DNA of 64,000 nucleotides from Haemaphysalis longicornis. Lineage: Eukaryota > Arthropoda > Arachnida > Ixodida > Ixodidae. The notes below the pieces were generated by a model. It was not told the origin of the DNA and did no database searches. It saw nothing but the letters and a program-made list of their open reading frames with translations. Both the position numbers and the translations under genes were made by a program. Shown one piece after another: positions 1 to 11,089 of the stretch; position 1 is the stretch's first letter; every line of letters begins with the position of its first letter. The stretch is from positions 119,230,957 to 119,294,956 of the forward strand of contig CM023449.1 in the NCBI GenBank assembly GCA_013339765.2, given 5' to 3'.

Positions 1-857
1 CCCAGCAAGATCGGCGCAGATACCACCACGGAATCAATGCATCAGTGACACAGCTTGACTAAAAGACATCTCAGTAAGAGGACAGCGAGAAGAAAAAAAC
101 CGCCAAATGAAAGTATCCAGGGACAGTAAGGGTGGAGGTCAAGATTCACCGAGTTAAACATTTGGTTCGTCAAGATGTAAGGTTTGGAGGTAATGAAAGG
201 GAAAGTTGTTTCATTCCGTTATAGTTCTCGCGAAGAACAAGAACTCGCATAAATTAGTCCGTGCAAAACACGCAGTTAAAGATAGTACATGAGAATGACG
301 AGTTTCACTGGTCTAAACTGCGGTAACGTAATCTGGTGGGTCTAGGGCAAATTTGTTCCTGAACAGTTAGTTCAAGAAATTTAGACAGAGAAGCTGACGT
401 AACGATTGAGTGCCTGTATTTTATTATCTTGCATTAGTTTAGTTGCTGATACATCACGACTCTACTTCGAGTAAATAAAACCCACTGCTCTCCTTTGAAT
501 CTTTTCAAAGGAATATGCTACCAGAATTGTCTACTATCTAAGACACCGGTGTATTACATTCAGGTAATATATTTATACACATATCGACAAAAGTGAGAGG
601 GGACAAGGTAATATCTGGTTTTCGACGCCACTTTAATATATCTTGCATGATAGTATGCGCGCACTGTCTTGGTGACCCTGTAAGTATACAGCAAAGATTT
701 GACGCACTTAAGGTTTTTGCACTATTTTACAGTGCCGGCCTCGGTCATTCGCTTGCGAATGTAATGTTTAGCATGAGAGGAGCATGAACTTGCTTCCTGA
801 ACGTGTCAGTAGAAAATAGTGAATGCAAAAAGATTGGTTATGCTGAGCAACACTGTT
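1..857. other. Unassigned sequence
   Basis: AT-rich sequence with stops in all frames apart from short chance frames. I see no recognisable domain, RNA gene or inverted repeat. Confidence 0.5.
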
Positions 858-1095
858 GATTGATTGATTTTAGGGTTTAACGTGCCGACGCAACGCAGGC
901 AATGAGGCGCACCGTAGTGGAGGGCTCCCGATTAATTTTGACCATTTGGGGATCTTTAATGTGCGCCGAAATCTCGTACACACGGGCGTTTTGCATTTCG
1001 CCTTCATCATAAAAGCCCCCGCCGCGGCCGGGAGTTGAACCCGGGTCCTCGTGCTCAGCAGCACAACGCCTCAGCAACTGAGCCACCGCGGCGGG
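858..1095 (-). repeat. tRNA-derived SINE, Ruka-like
   Basis: Read on the minus strand, the head has an RNA polymerase III A box (GTGGCTCAGTTGC) and a B box (GGGTTCAACTCC) inside a tRNA-like region. A conserved body follows, containing CGCACATTAAAGATCCCC, and it ends in TTAAACCCTA and a CAATCAATCAA tail. The same body recurs at 25140, 29376 and 39480 in this window, which proves a dispersed family. The identity as Ruka, a SINE known from Rhipicephalus ticks, is from memory of the family. It encodes no protein; the overlapping short open frames are chance. Confidence 0.85.
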
Positions 1096-1159
1096 TTTAG
1101 CTAAACTGTTCTTGTATAAGAACCAATTTACCAATTGAACTGTGTGAAATTCTGAGGCC

Positions 1160-1315
1160 TAAAATTTTCATCTCAAGTTCATCTCAATTTCATTTTATCT
1201 CATTTCATTTCAATGCATCTCATTCATCTCATTTCAATTCATTTAATTTAATTTCACTTCCTTTCCATTTCATGTCATCTCAAGTTTCATCTCAATTTCA
1301 TTTCATCTCATCTCA
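1160..1315. repeat. TTTCATCTCA-type degenerate tandem repeat
   Basis: Simple pyrimidine-rich repeat built from variants of TTTCATCTCA and CATTTCAATT. It lies just upstream of the LINE and may be its target site or the start of its leader. The first ATG of the LINE ORF1 frame (1272) lies inside it, so that start is doubtful. Confidence 0.75.
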
Positions 1316-1316
1316 G

Positions 1317-1743
1317 GGGCACGGAAGAGCAGCAGCAATGCGGTCTCTTCTAAACCCGTTCTCTCTTCTTGTACAGCTGCTGCTTGGAGCATGCGCCGTC
1401 AATGATCTCGGAGCTTCGACAGCAACCGATCCGGCCTTTATCGGGACAACGCCGCACCAGCTGCGTGGAACCTTGGCATGCCTCCCGGTTGGTGTGCTCC
1501 CTTCCGATTCAACAGTGAAACCTTCTGCGGCAATTGCCCCATCGGCTGTCCAGCTGTGGGCTATTCCATCTGCACCGTCGTTGCCTCGTGTTGAATCAGT
1601 TCACGCGAGCCACCCGTCGACTACAGGGCCCCCCGTTCATGGACAGTATTTAAGAGGCTGGAATGTCGCCGAAACCTTCAGTGGGCACGAAAGAGCAGCA
1701 ATAATTCAGTCTCTTCTAAAGCCATTCTCTCTTCCTGTACAGG
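1317..1743 (+). repeat. Repeated leader segments, 366 bp apart
   Basis: A segment of about 60 bp starting GGGCACG(G/A)AAGAGCAGCA at 1317 recurs at 1683. Both copies end in a pyrimidine tract and TGTACAG, resembling a 3' splice site. In protein terms they read GRAAAMRSLLNPFSL and ERAAIIQSLLKPFSL. This suggests that the LINE 5' leader is made of duplicated promoter-type units that are now translated only by chance. Confidence 0.7.
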
Positions 1744-2393
1744 TTCGTGACATTACTTCTTGTCATTGCAAAAAGTCAAATGATCCCTTTCTGCTGCTCT
1801 TCCCAAGCCCCAGTGTCCTTTCGTTGTCAATTTTGAACTGCGCAAACGTTGTGAAGTTGTTACTGCTGTTTGGGGATGTTGAACTAAATCCTTGGCCCAA
1901 TAGCGATAGTAGCGACCTACCTGTTGACCTGTCGGCTGCTCTGAAAGCAACCACGCAGCACGTTGATGCCCGTCATGATGAGCTGCAGAGAACTCTGGAC
2001 GATGTCAAATCTAGCCAAGAAACGCTAGAAAGGGCAGTCGTAGACATCACAGCTAGGCTTGTGGCAGTCGAAACTAAGATAGCCTCACTAGACATTTCGT
2101 CAGGCCCTATAATGCAACAAGCAGTTGCTGACGCAGTCCACAGTGAGAATGCTGAATTGCGTTCTCGCCTGAATGACCTTGAAGACCGATCACATAGCGA
2201 AAACTTACTATTTTACGGGATGACAGATTGTAGAACGGAAACATGGGTTCAGACAGAGGAAAGTATTTCTACGTTCCTGCTTTTAACCTTTGAACTTAGT
2301 GTTCCTAAAAATAGAATCGCGAGAGCGCATAGGTTGGGTAGTTTTGTTCCGAATAAGTGTCGGCCAATAATTGTCGAGTTTCACTCTTCTAAA

Positions 2394-2717
2394 CTGAAAG
2401 ATTCAATCCTTGCTACTAGAAAGAAATTAAAAAACAGAATACTTCTGCAAATAAACGCGCCGTTCACGTAAAAAACTAATAGAATTCGGGAAAGCCAGTG
2501 GGGAGCAGTGTTCGTTACGTTGCATGTTATTAATCGATAAGAAATGCTTCGTACACTGAAAGATTCCATCCTTGCTAATAGAAAGAAATTACAAAGCAGA
2601 ATACTTCTGTAAATAAACGCGCCGTTCACGTAAAAAACTAATAGAATTCGGGAAAGCCAGTGGGGAGCAGTATTCGTTACGCTACAAGTTATTAATCGAT
2701 AAGAAATGCTTCGTACA
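2394..2717 (+). repeat. 162-bp direct tandem duplication in ORF1
   Basis: Two adjacent copies, 2394-2555 and 2556-2717, each starting CTGAAAGATTC and ending GCTTCGTACA. Only scattered substitutions separate them. The length is a multiple of three, so the duplication itself keeps frame. The copies differ at few positions, so it is younger than much of the other decay. Confidence 0.92.
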
Positions 2718-2826
2718 CTGCGCACAAACCGATAGGGTTTGTGAAATCAATCTTTCGGTGGACACTGTTTCCACGAGCACGACGCCTCCTCATTCACCCC
2801 GTACAAACGCTTCATTATAGCACTCT

Positions 2827-5637
2827 GTGAATAATAAATATGTTTCCTCTGCCGATAATATCTCGTTTCTTTTTACGAATATTCGTAGCCTAATGGGAAA
2901 ACGTGACGAGTTGTCCTCTGTTATAGATAACTGTGCCGCTGATGTGGTTGTACTCACAGAGACTTGGTTATCAAGTAAAATACGTGACAGCGAAATTTTT
3001 CACTCCGCCAAGGATTACAAAATTTACAGATGTGATGGCGAAGAAACGGTTGGCGGGGGCGTGTTGATCGCAATATCAGCAGAATTTCACTCGCACGCAA
3101 TTTCAGTCAACAGCTCTTTGGAACTTGTTTGCGCATGCGTTCGATTTAACCACAAAGACACCATCATATGCGCTTGCTATCGCCCACCCAGTTCACCGTC
3201 AACATACTGTGATAATCTTTATGATGCTGTGCAGTGCATTCTCACACGCTTTCCGTCATCTCCTATTTTCGTTTTAGGCGACTTTAACTTTTGGGATATA
3301 ATCTGGGGCGATGGCTAAACCAAGCCCTCGGCCCGACTCTCTGAAAGCTTGTTATTTCTTGACTTGTGCAATGACCTTAATTTAACTCCGATGGTAACAC
3401 AAAACACGCGCGTCACCCCTTCTTCGTGGAACTTGTTAGACCTGGTACTTACAACTAACCCTTACGTGATATCATCCATGAGTCATCTACCAGGACTAAG
3501 CGATCATTCTATTCTCAACTTTTGTTACAATGTGAAACCTTCCCGTCATGGGCAAAGCACTAAACTAATTGGACTACAAAAACACCGATTTCAATTCTGT
3601 GAACTCACAGCTTGAACTTTTTTGCGAGACCTATTTCAACTCCTTCTCAATGAGAACGGTGGAAGAAAATTGAAAAATATTCAAAAATAAGGTACAAGAG
3701 CGAACCGACAGATTTATTCAGCTTAAAACAATTCGTTGTAGTTTCAGACCCCCTTGGTTCACGGCAGCAGTTAATAAGCTCCGCAATAAGAAAAAACAAT
3801 TATACCGTTCTGCCTGGAAATTTTACAACAGCTTAAGGGGGTCAGCTTATCACAAATAAGCGTCCGAGTACAAGCATGCACTTAAGGAAGCAAAGCAAGC
3901 GTTCTTCTCTAAAACCCTTCTTTCCTTGTTACGAACTAACCCTAAGAAATTTTGGAAAACTGTGAACGGACCCACAACGCAAAAGATCAAGCTACTTGAT
4001 GAACAATGTGGTGTAGTGCCAGAAAATGACTGTTGTGTTGTACTGCAAGACTACTTCACTCTTTCCTTTTCCAAGGAAGCTTTATCAGCGGAACCTAACA
4101 CCAGTGATAGTTCTTTGCCCCCCATAGACCAGATAACCATCGATTGGGTTGGCATTTGCAAATTAGTTGAGATCCTTAAACCCACTTCGCCTGGCATCGA
4201 TGGAATTACATCCCAATTTTTAAAATGCACTGCAACATACTCGTCACTAATCTTGTCTTCCATTTTTTCGCAGTCTCTGGAATGATCTGTATTGCCATCT
4301 GACTGGAAGGCGGGGAGGGTGGTACCAGTGCCCAAGCCGAGCAATCCAAGTCAGCCACCCCACTACAGACCGATCACCCTCACAAGTCTTTCATGCAAAC
4401 TGCTTGAACATGTTATTTACTCCCGTTTAATTACATTTCTTGAATCCAACAATTTTTTTAACATCAGCATGGTTTTAGGATAAACTACTCTTGCGAAACA
4501 CAACTCTTGCAGTTTATTAACTACCTATTTTCGGCCGTTGATCGGGGTTCCTGTATTGACTGCGTTTTTCTAGATTTCAAGAAAGCTTTTGACACAGTCT
4601 CTCATCGCTTAGTGCTCTTGAAACTAAGAAAAATTAACATTGATCCCAAAATTCCTAAATGAATTGAGTGTTTGCGAACCAACCGTACCCAATTTGTTAG
4701 AGCTAATGAGTGCGACTCACCCACTTCCGTGGTAACTTCTGGTGTACCACAAGGTTCTATGTTGGGCCCACTACTTTTTCTTATATATATTAATGACCTT
4801 CCTAATCATATTTGTTCCTCAATTCGGCTTTTTGCTAACGATTGTGTTATCTACCGCGAAATATCTAGTACTAACGATTGCTTGCAACTTCAAACTGATC
4901 TGGACAAAGTTTCAGCATGATGTTTTGACTGGTCCATGCAGCTTAACATTTCTAAGTGCAAACTAATGCAAGTTTCCCTAAGTCGCAACCCCCCTTCTCT
5001 TTATCCATATGTAATTAGCAATACTCCGCTCACAAAAGTTAACACCTACAAATACCTTGGCATTCACATCAGTAGCAACCTTTCTTGGCAACCGCACGTA
5101 GATTATGTAACTAACAATGCTAATCGCATGCTTGGCTACTTAAGTCGTAACTTTCCCTTAGCTCCTGTTTCCTTGAAATTACTGCTTTATAAAACACTAG
5201 TTAGAACTATACTCGAATACGCTTCCGCTATCTGGGATCCATACTTATTATCGCTTTCCTCATCCCTTGAATCAATCCAGAACCGTGCCTCTCGTTTCAT
5301 TGTTTCCAACTACTCTCGGGCAGCTAGCGTTTCATCAATGAAAGCAAACCTTAACCTTCCCCTTTTAACAATTCGCAGGAAAATTGCACGTTTAAGCTTT
5401 TTTCACAAAATATTCTACACTAACCCAGACATTAAAACTGACATTGTTTCACCTCCATCTTACATTTCCCCACGCTTTGACCACAGATTAAAAGTTGCAG
5501 TCCCCAATTGCCGGACGAATTTGCGTTTCAATTCGTTCTTACCGAAGACAGCATCGGACTGGAACAGCCTCGCCTCCTCCATTGCCAGCAACCCTGATCC
5601 TGTTTCCTATAGGACGGCCATAACTTGCATTGTATAA
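2827..5637 (+). pseudogene. LINE ORF2 relic: endonuclease plus reverse transcriptase
   Basis: The endonuclease part keeps TNIRSL, LTETWL, CYRPPSS, LGDFNF and GLSDHS. These are the expected Asn, Glu, Asp and Asp-His motifs of APE nucleases. It is cut by an in-frame TAA at 3316-3318. A linker in another frame contains RPPWFT and KKFWKTVNG. The reverse transcriptase keeps SPGIDGI, HYRPITLTS, VFLDFKKAFDTV and SGVPQGSMLGPLLF. Its catalytic box reads FANDC, where FADDC is expected, so one catalytic Asp is lost. The thumb region runs to RTAITCIV before the stop at 5635-5637. Further breaks occur near 3615, 4285, 4475 and 4920. No ATG is seen at the frame start. Confidence 0.92.
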
Positions 5638-6067
5638 ACCTTCCCACTCCTTCCTGTAACGCCTTTCGGGGCTTTGAGAGTATTGAAATAAAAAAAAGGT
5701 TGTTGACATAATGTGCATCAAATGTCCAGTTTCCGTAATTCTAATGGCCGAACAGATAAAAAATAAATGCAAGAAATCGCTAGTTGATTGTCCCGGAACA
5801 AGAGGTTGATTTAGTTGGGCACACGCCAAGGCGGGATGTCTAGAAAATGAGTTCTGTTGTCTCTTAAAATGGACATCAGTCTCTAATTCTGACAGTTGCG
5901 GTTACTTTAATTACGGTATGGTATCAAACAGTCTTGCACAGAGATTATCGTAAGTGCGAAATAAACCTTCCAGCGAAAAGTATTAAAATAATGAAGAAAC
6001 ATGACACAGGAAAAAGCACTTAAACTTTAAAGCATACCTGCATGAACTTGAAAAGTGCAGTTGTTAA

Positions 6068-6316
6068 AGATCAATCTGGGCTCGCAGAATTGAGGATACG
6101 GGAAAGTACGCCGTTGATCGCCCTGCGAATTGTCCTTGCCATGCAATAGCAGGCCACGCTACGGCTGAGAGGTTTCCATGTTCCGCTGCCAACTGGGCAC
6201 CAACGACCGCAGAGGATGTTAAGATGGCATTAGGGGCTGGAGACCTTCGTGACATCACCCTGAGCAAGAGGTGTGTGGAACGCAGCCACTATGCAATTGA
6301 GGACCCTGAATGCTGA
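6068..6316 (+). other. Open frame of 82 codons without ATG, Cys/His-bearing
   Basis: The frame is open from just after TAA (6065-6067) to TGA (6314-6316). It reads like real protein: NCPCHAIAGHAT, AANWAPTTAEDVKM and KRCVERSHYAIEDPEC. The last part (Cys, then Ser-His, then Pro-Glu-Cys) loosely resembles the zinc knuckles at the end of LINE gag-like ORF1 proteins. There is no start codon and no good splice acceptor. It could be an eroded transposon exon or a host exon fragment; I do not recognise it. Confidence 0.25.
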
Positions 6317-7892
6317 AAAGAAATGCCGCAAAACATCGATTCGCATCATTTGCTCAGAAGGTAGGGTGGTTTGCTCTCAATTCTTCAGTTATAAGGTGTT
6401 GTTTGCCCGAGAGAAAAGTACTGCTCAATGAAGCCTCGTGGGCTATTGCATGCGAGTATAACCATGCGTTTTTCTGCAAAACTCACCAAACAGCGAATAA
6501 GTGAATTTTTCAGGTAGCTTTCGATTCATGATTTATAAGGAGGGGTGATAGAAACACGGTTCAATCAGTTTTTATGATTGCAACGTACGCTTTACAATAA
6601 AACAACCACCGAATATCGCAAGTGTTTTTATATCACTGTTAATGCATATCTTTACCACCACTTTGTATTTGGTGCAAGCGTGTTCAAATCTGTGTGCTCG
6701 TAGCGCATCGTGAATAAAAATTGTAAATTTCAGCTACTTGATGGACTCAGCGTCACTGCTTAAACCTGACAAATCAACGTGGTGGTGTCGCCCTAACAAT
6801 GCGTCAACAAGAAAAGGGCGGGCGTCTCGTGCGCTGTGTTTTTCGTCGTTGGGCCTTTATTCCTCGGTGGGAGTGGCGTAGAAGTCACCCTTTAAGGGGA
6901 TGTTTTCGTCGTGGTGCTGCGTTCATGTTTTCTTAGCATAGGCTTCACGGTTACCGCTGAGGACCGAAGGATTTGCTGCTGTTTCTGTGCCAGTCTACAT
7001 CCTGGGAGCGTCACAGCAGTAGTGGCGCAAGTGTTTCTATGGGTTAGCATGAAGAGCCAACGACGAGAAAAAAAAGCAACAGGGCATGGCGTGCTTCGCG
7101 GGTTAGCGTGGCAACCTTGGACCTGTAGTGATATTAAAAAGGGGGCAATATATTCGCTTCGAGCTTTTGGCGTGGCAAGGTGGCACAAAACTCTTCGTGG
7201 CTCTTCTCCTAATGATATGCCACCGGCAACGTGCAACGTGCTAAACCGGCAACGTGCTCAAGATCGACCACATTAAGGTCATTCCGTTGGTCGGTGCCAA
7301 GTACAGAGCTTAAAAGACGTTTCGACGCCCAACGCCTGCGCAATCACGTATATCTGGCCAAAGCTGCAATATGGGCTCATTACGTCAAAGCGGTTTTATC
7401 AGGGGCCGGAAACTTCGGCTAGTTTCGGTATCCCAAAAGAAAGTGTCGCCATGACGCTGGTATCCAAGCGAAAATTCATCAACTTTTGCATATGTGGCTT
7501 TATCTTTTCAACATACGCAACAAAAAATTAAAGTGATTCCATTATGTGTAGACATAAATTGTGTTCTTGGCTGTTTACTTTTTTTATTTTTAGTACTAAA
7601 GGTTGCTTTCCCACAATTATACCCTGTTTGCATGGTTGCACCCTTTACAGGCCGCTGGCTTCCTTGTACTGGCGGCATTTCCGTGACGGATATGACGTAA
7701 GTAAAATCTCCTTGAATACCGCAATAAAGCACTTTCCTGTCAAAATGGCGTGGCATAGAAAAACCAGCCAGGCGTCAGCGGCTGGTATCACAAGTATATT
7801 TTACATGATGCACTTAGTCAGAAAAGGAACGAAGCAGCGCGTCGGTCGCATTGTCTTCTGTAACCGCTCATTCCACACAACGGCATGTATAT

Positions 7893-7909
7893 GGTGGTGG
7901 TGGTGGTGG
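7893..7909 (+). repeat. (GGT)n microsatellite
   Basis: About six uninterrupted GGT units followed by GGCGC. Short and probably variable. Confidence 0.85.
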
Positions 7910-8362
7910 CGCATAAACTGCTGCATACCCACTCAGGGGAATTGGCCAAGAAGATTTTTTTTTTCGTTAAAAAGAACCAGACAAGGCTAAACAGTACGCA
8001 TGGTTGGCGAGCTCGAGCGTTGCGGTGTCCTCTTCTATGCCGTCGTCATCTTGTTCCACTATGGCCCATTAGGAGCGTGATACAAGGTATTTTTGATGCA
8101 ATTTATTTCTCGAATGGCTCTCAGGCTTTGGGAAAATTGTAAATCAAATTAAAACAGACTTTTATTTGGATGGCCTTGATTCAGTCTGGCGAACAAAATT
8201 GCTCCGGTGCGCTCTACCAGCTTTCAGGCTTCCCCTTCAACGTCCCAAAAAAGAAAATTATAACAGGGAGAGAATTAGGACATTTCACATTCAATTTTCG
8301 GCAACGGGTGCAGCTTTGAGGCTCATGGCTGCATTTTAAGTGATTACTCTGAAGTTACCCTA

Positions 8363-8766
8363 CTGAAACGTTTCGTATATACGGAATTATGGGAATACGG
8401 AGTTCATACGGAGAATGCCTCCCCCAAGCACACCGAAAGTAGATGTTAGTATAACAAAAAGGGAATCACATTAGTAGGCGCCATAAAAACGTTTGGCGCA
8501 GGTTCCGTGTTTTTTATCTTAAATAATAAGCAAAATGACGCTCCGTATGTTTTCCATATACTCCGTATATACGGAATTCATACGGACAATGATTTGGCGG
8601 TTCTAGTAAACTTACAGACATAAAATCGGTGTCAAATTTTTGAATAAGTATGCTCCCATTCATTCATGAGTGTTTCTCAAAAATATTCCATGTTTTCTTG
8701 CGGCTTTGTGTCATTGTAGGAAAGTACTCCGTATTCCCATATTTCCGTATATACGGAACTTTTCAG
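8363..8766. mobile_element. MITE-like element with ~40-bp inverted termini
   Basis: The left end starts CTGAAACGTTTCGTATATAC and the right end, read on the minus strand, starts CTGAAAAGTTCCGTATATAC. Both continue through TATGGGAATACGGAGT. The termini contain the small palindrome CGTATATACG. A related internal unit (TCCGTATATACGGAATTC) lies near 8562-8580, so the ends have been copied inside. There is no coding capacity. The target duplication is not clear, so the superfamily is unknown. Confidence 0.75.
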
Positions 8767-10746
8767 GAGGGTATTTTCATGAATGTGAAATATTTTCGCG
8801 CCACTAGTATTCCGGGCGAAAGCTTGCTTTGTGCACAGTTTCAAGTCTAGCCCGCGGCGCGACCAACCTGCACAGCCATGGAAACTACCCCATAGAAATG
8901 CATGGTGAGTACGTTTTGACAGCGAATTAGACGAATTATATACAGAATCCTGGGAAGTATTTTAGAGTTTTTGTCTCCAGGCCGACTTCTTGCTTTATGC
9001 CAACTGTCACTTTCCTGAAGTTGTTTTACTAGCTTCCCTGAGAAGTGATTTTGAGCGAGAAAGCTGGGAATGAGAAGCCATCGTCGGTCATGGCTGAATG
9101 CCACGAAATCCACAAAACATATGACCTTTCAGGCAAAATATAGGGGCTCTCACATTTAGGGTCCCTCAGCCTTTACAGAAGTGTTACGCTTTATTGCTAG
9201 CAGAGCTGTTCTAGTTCTGGCCCGGTCAACGCATTCTTGTTAATATCGCACCACGTTCTCTCTCGAACAGATTTCCCCGCAGCTCAAAAGCCAGTTCTCA
9301 GAGCCACACACAGGGGGTACAACTGCCTCGCAGGGGTGGGCTGCCACACGTCCTTTCCAGCCATGAATTACGACAGACTAAAGCGTCAACGCGCTCTCCC
9401 CGAGAACGTCAGCGTTGTCGGCGAGCCAGTTCGACAGTGCGTGCGAAAAAATAGCTAGCGAAACCGCAGCGGTGTGGAGCTAACTCATTAGGGAGAAATC
9501 CGCCGAAGTGAAACAGCGGAGAATGCAAGCAAATACTGGGCAACGCAAGAATGCAGCGGAGGTTACGCGGCAGCAAATGGAAGCCAATGCCGAGCTACGG
9601 AAACAAGTGGCACAAGCTAAGCGATAGCGAAGGCAAGCGACCGCCCCAAATTCGAAGGAAGCTTAAGCAAAACGCGACCATCGTGAAGACAGCCCACAGC
9701 TGCACCGTTTCAGGAGATTTCACACTGGGTGGAACTGGGTTCAGTTTTTTAAAGCAAAGCTTTCTAACTCTACCAGCCAACCAGCGGTGGTGGAAGGGGG
9801 GAGCGGCGGGACGGGGGACGGGGGGTTTCACTCACGAAGCACACTACAGACGGCGCCCCGAATTTACCCAGCATTCTCCACGCGGGAGGCCCTGCTCGCC
9901 GGTGGCGGCGTTGGCAGTAGACTTGGCCATCTGCTTCCCGCGGTGGTTGTTTTGGACCTGTATTGGCGGAGCTTCGCGTCCATTGCGCGGTGCCTTCGCA
10001 CGTCTTGATTAACTTGTTTGACAGATCCTCAAGGGTAACCCGCACACGACGGAATTAAGTGGTCGTACGGCAAATATATGTTGAGGATTGATTTGCAGAG
10101 CGGGAAAAGAAAATGTAGAGACCACATACTGGCGTCTGAGTCCTAGAGAAACGCTAGCATTTTGCGCACGGCTTGCCCCGAATGTGACTCCGATTTCTAA
10201 ATTGGTGAATACCAATTTTGTTGTGTTTTTAGAGGTATTGTAAAAGGCGAAAGTAGGAACTGGTTCTGATACATAGCGATTCTAAAAGTTTCCTCAGCTT
10301 TCTCGTAATTCTCAATCATGCGAAACTAGCTATTTTAAATTGGTCTAAATGCAAATCACAAAGCTAATATGCTCAACTGTTTCGGTGTCTGTGCTTGTGT
10401 TGCGCGCTGGTGTAGCCCCTAGCTAGCGCATCAGGATGGTTAGGTTCCGCTGTATCACCCTTCGAAAGACGCTCCTCTCCAATTTTTTTCTCACGACTCA
10501 CGGTCGGGCTACAGCGGCGGCGTCCGCAACTTTAGCCCGGCCGTTGCCGACGCTGCCGCGCTCGTGTTACCACACCCGCGAATTCCAGGTAACGGGTGGC
10601 AGAATCTCTCGTTTTACTCGTTGTAGAGCCACGTTTGTTAGTTCATGTGATGTCGCATCGGCAATTGTGACGTCGATGGGCAATTGTTGTGGATGTCATT
10701 TAAAGCTTTGGTTTCTAACAACTTTCACAGCGTAGATTGGAGCCAA
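8767..10746. other. Unassigned, with a CpG- and G-rich patch
   Basis: 9770-10000 is GC- and CpG-rich compared with its surroundings and holds the G-run cluster at 9796-9829. A second CpG-rich patch is at 10500-10570. They could mark a promoter or an old GC-rich insertion. No exon with clear splice sites or domain was seen. Confidence 0.4.
9796..9829 (+). other. G-quadruplex-forming candidate
   Basis: Four runs of at least three G (GGGGGG, GGG, GGGGG, GGGGGG) are separated by short linkers AGCGGC, AC and AC. This meets the usual G4 folding pattern on the plus strand. Whether it folds or acts in cells is inference. Confidence 0.7.
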
Positions 10747-11089
10747 TTTTTTTGGTTTGCTGCGCCTGTGAAATATATCTTGAAAAGCTGAATACATCGA
10801 ACAATGTTTTTTGTCATCAGGGCATCATTGAGGTTTAGTTGGTGCTGCACAGCTGAGTGGGAAGCGCTTAATCTTTGAACAGCGGTAACAGGGATTAGCA
10901 AGAAAAACATACAGGACCAAGACTGTCATTCTATATCACGTCTCAGTTCCCACAGTCTAAAGAATAAGCGCCTGCCACTCAATCTGTGCTGCACCAACTA
11001 GCCAGTCTGATGAAACAAAAAAAAAAGCATCGTTCTATTTATTAGGCTTTTCAAGACATATTTCAAAGGCGCAGTAGAGCAAAAAACAA
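10747..11089. mobile_element. Foldback element with ~130-bp inverted arms
   Basis: The left arm (about 10747-10885) and right arm (about 10960-11089) are near reverse complements. Matching blocks include CTGCGCCTGTGAAATATATC with its right-hand partner CTGCGCCTTTGAAATATGTC, and TTGGTGCTGCACAGCTGAGT with TTGGTGCAGCACAGATTGAGT. A spacer of about 75 bp separates them. No coding frame. The arms take up most of the length, as in foldback elements or long-TIR MITEs. The family is not known to me. Confidence 0.8.

Larger units (their letters stand above)
1272..2820 (+). pseudogene. LINE ORF1 relic with broken 2A-like motif
   Basis: An open frame of 399 codons runs to the stop at 2469-2471. A hydrophobic stretch (residues about 173-200) leads into GDVELNPWP (residues 201-209; codons 1872-1898). 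This is the 2A ribosome-skipping motif DxExNPGP with Trp in place of the required Gly. A coiled coil follows (about residues 220-280), then an RRM-like ORF1 domain starting near NLLFYGM (311-317). The C-terminus continues in another frame (VKKLIEFGKASG, then LLIDKKCF) up to the stop at 2818-2820, so the frame was lost by an indel near 2440. The ATG at 1272 is in simple repeat and the real start may be downstream. The protein would bind element RNA. Confidence 0.8.
1310..5698 (+). mobile_element. Non-LTR retrotransposon of the CR1/L2/Jockey group, decayed
   Basis: The order is leader, ORF1 (coiled coil plus RRM-like domain), ORF2 (apurinic endonuclease plus reverse transcriptase), then a short 3' UTR ending in TATTGAAATAAAAAAA near 5698. 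No RNase H domain or CCHC knuckle is visible, which argues against the I clade and classic Jockey gag. ORF1 is broken by a frameshift and a 162-bp duplication. ORF2 is broken by several stops and frameshifts. The clade cannot be fixed without a phylogeny. No clear target-site duplication was found. Confidence 0.9.
5699..8362. other. Mostly unassigned sequence
   Basis: Apart from the open frame at 6068-6316 and a GGT microsatellite at 7893-7909, I see no domain, RNA gene or strong inverted repeat. The other short open frames here overlap on both strands and look like chance. Confidence 0.5.

Noticed and set aside
2381..2725. Minus-strand frame with an internal peptide repeat
   Set aside because: The peptide repeat is the shadow of the 162-bp duplication in LINE ORF1 on the plus strand.
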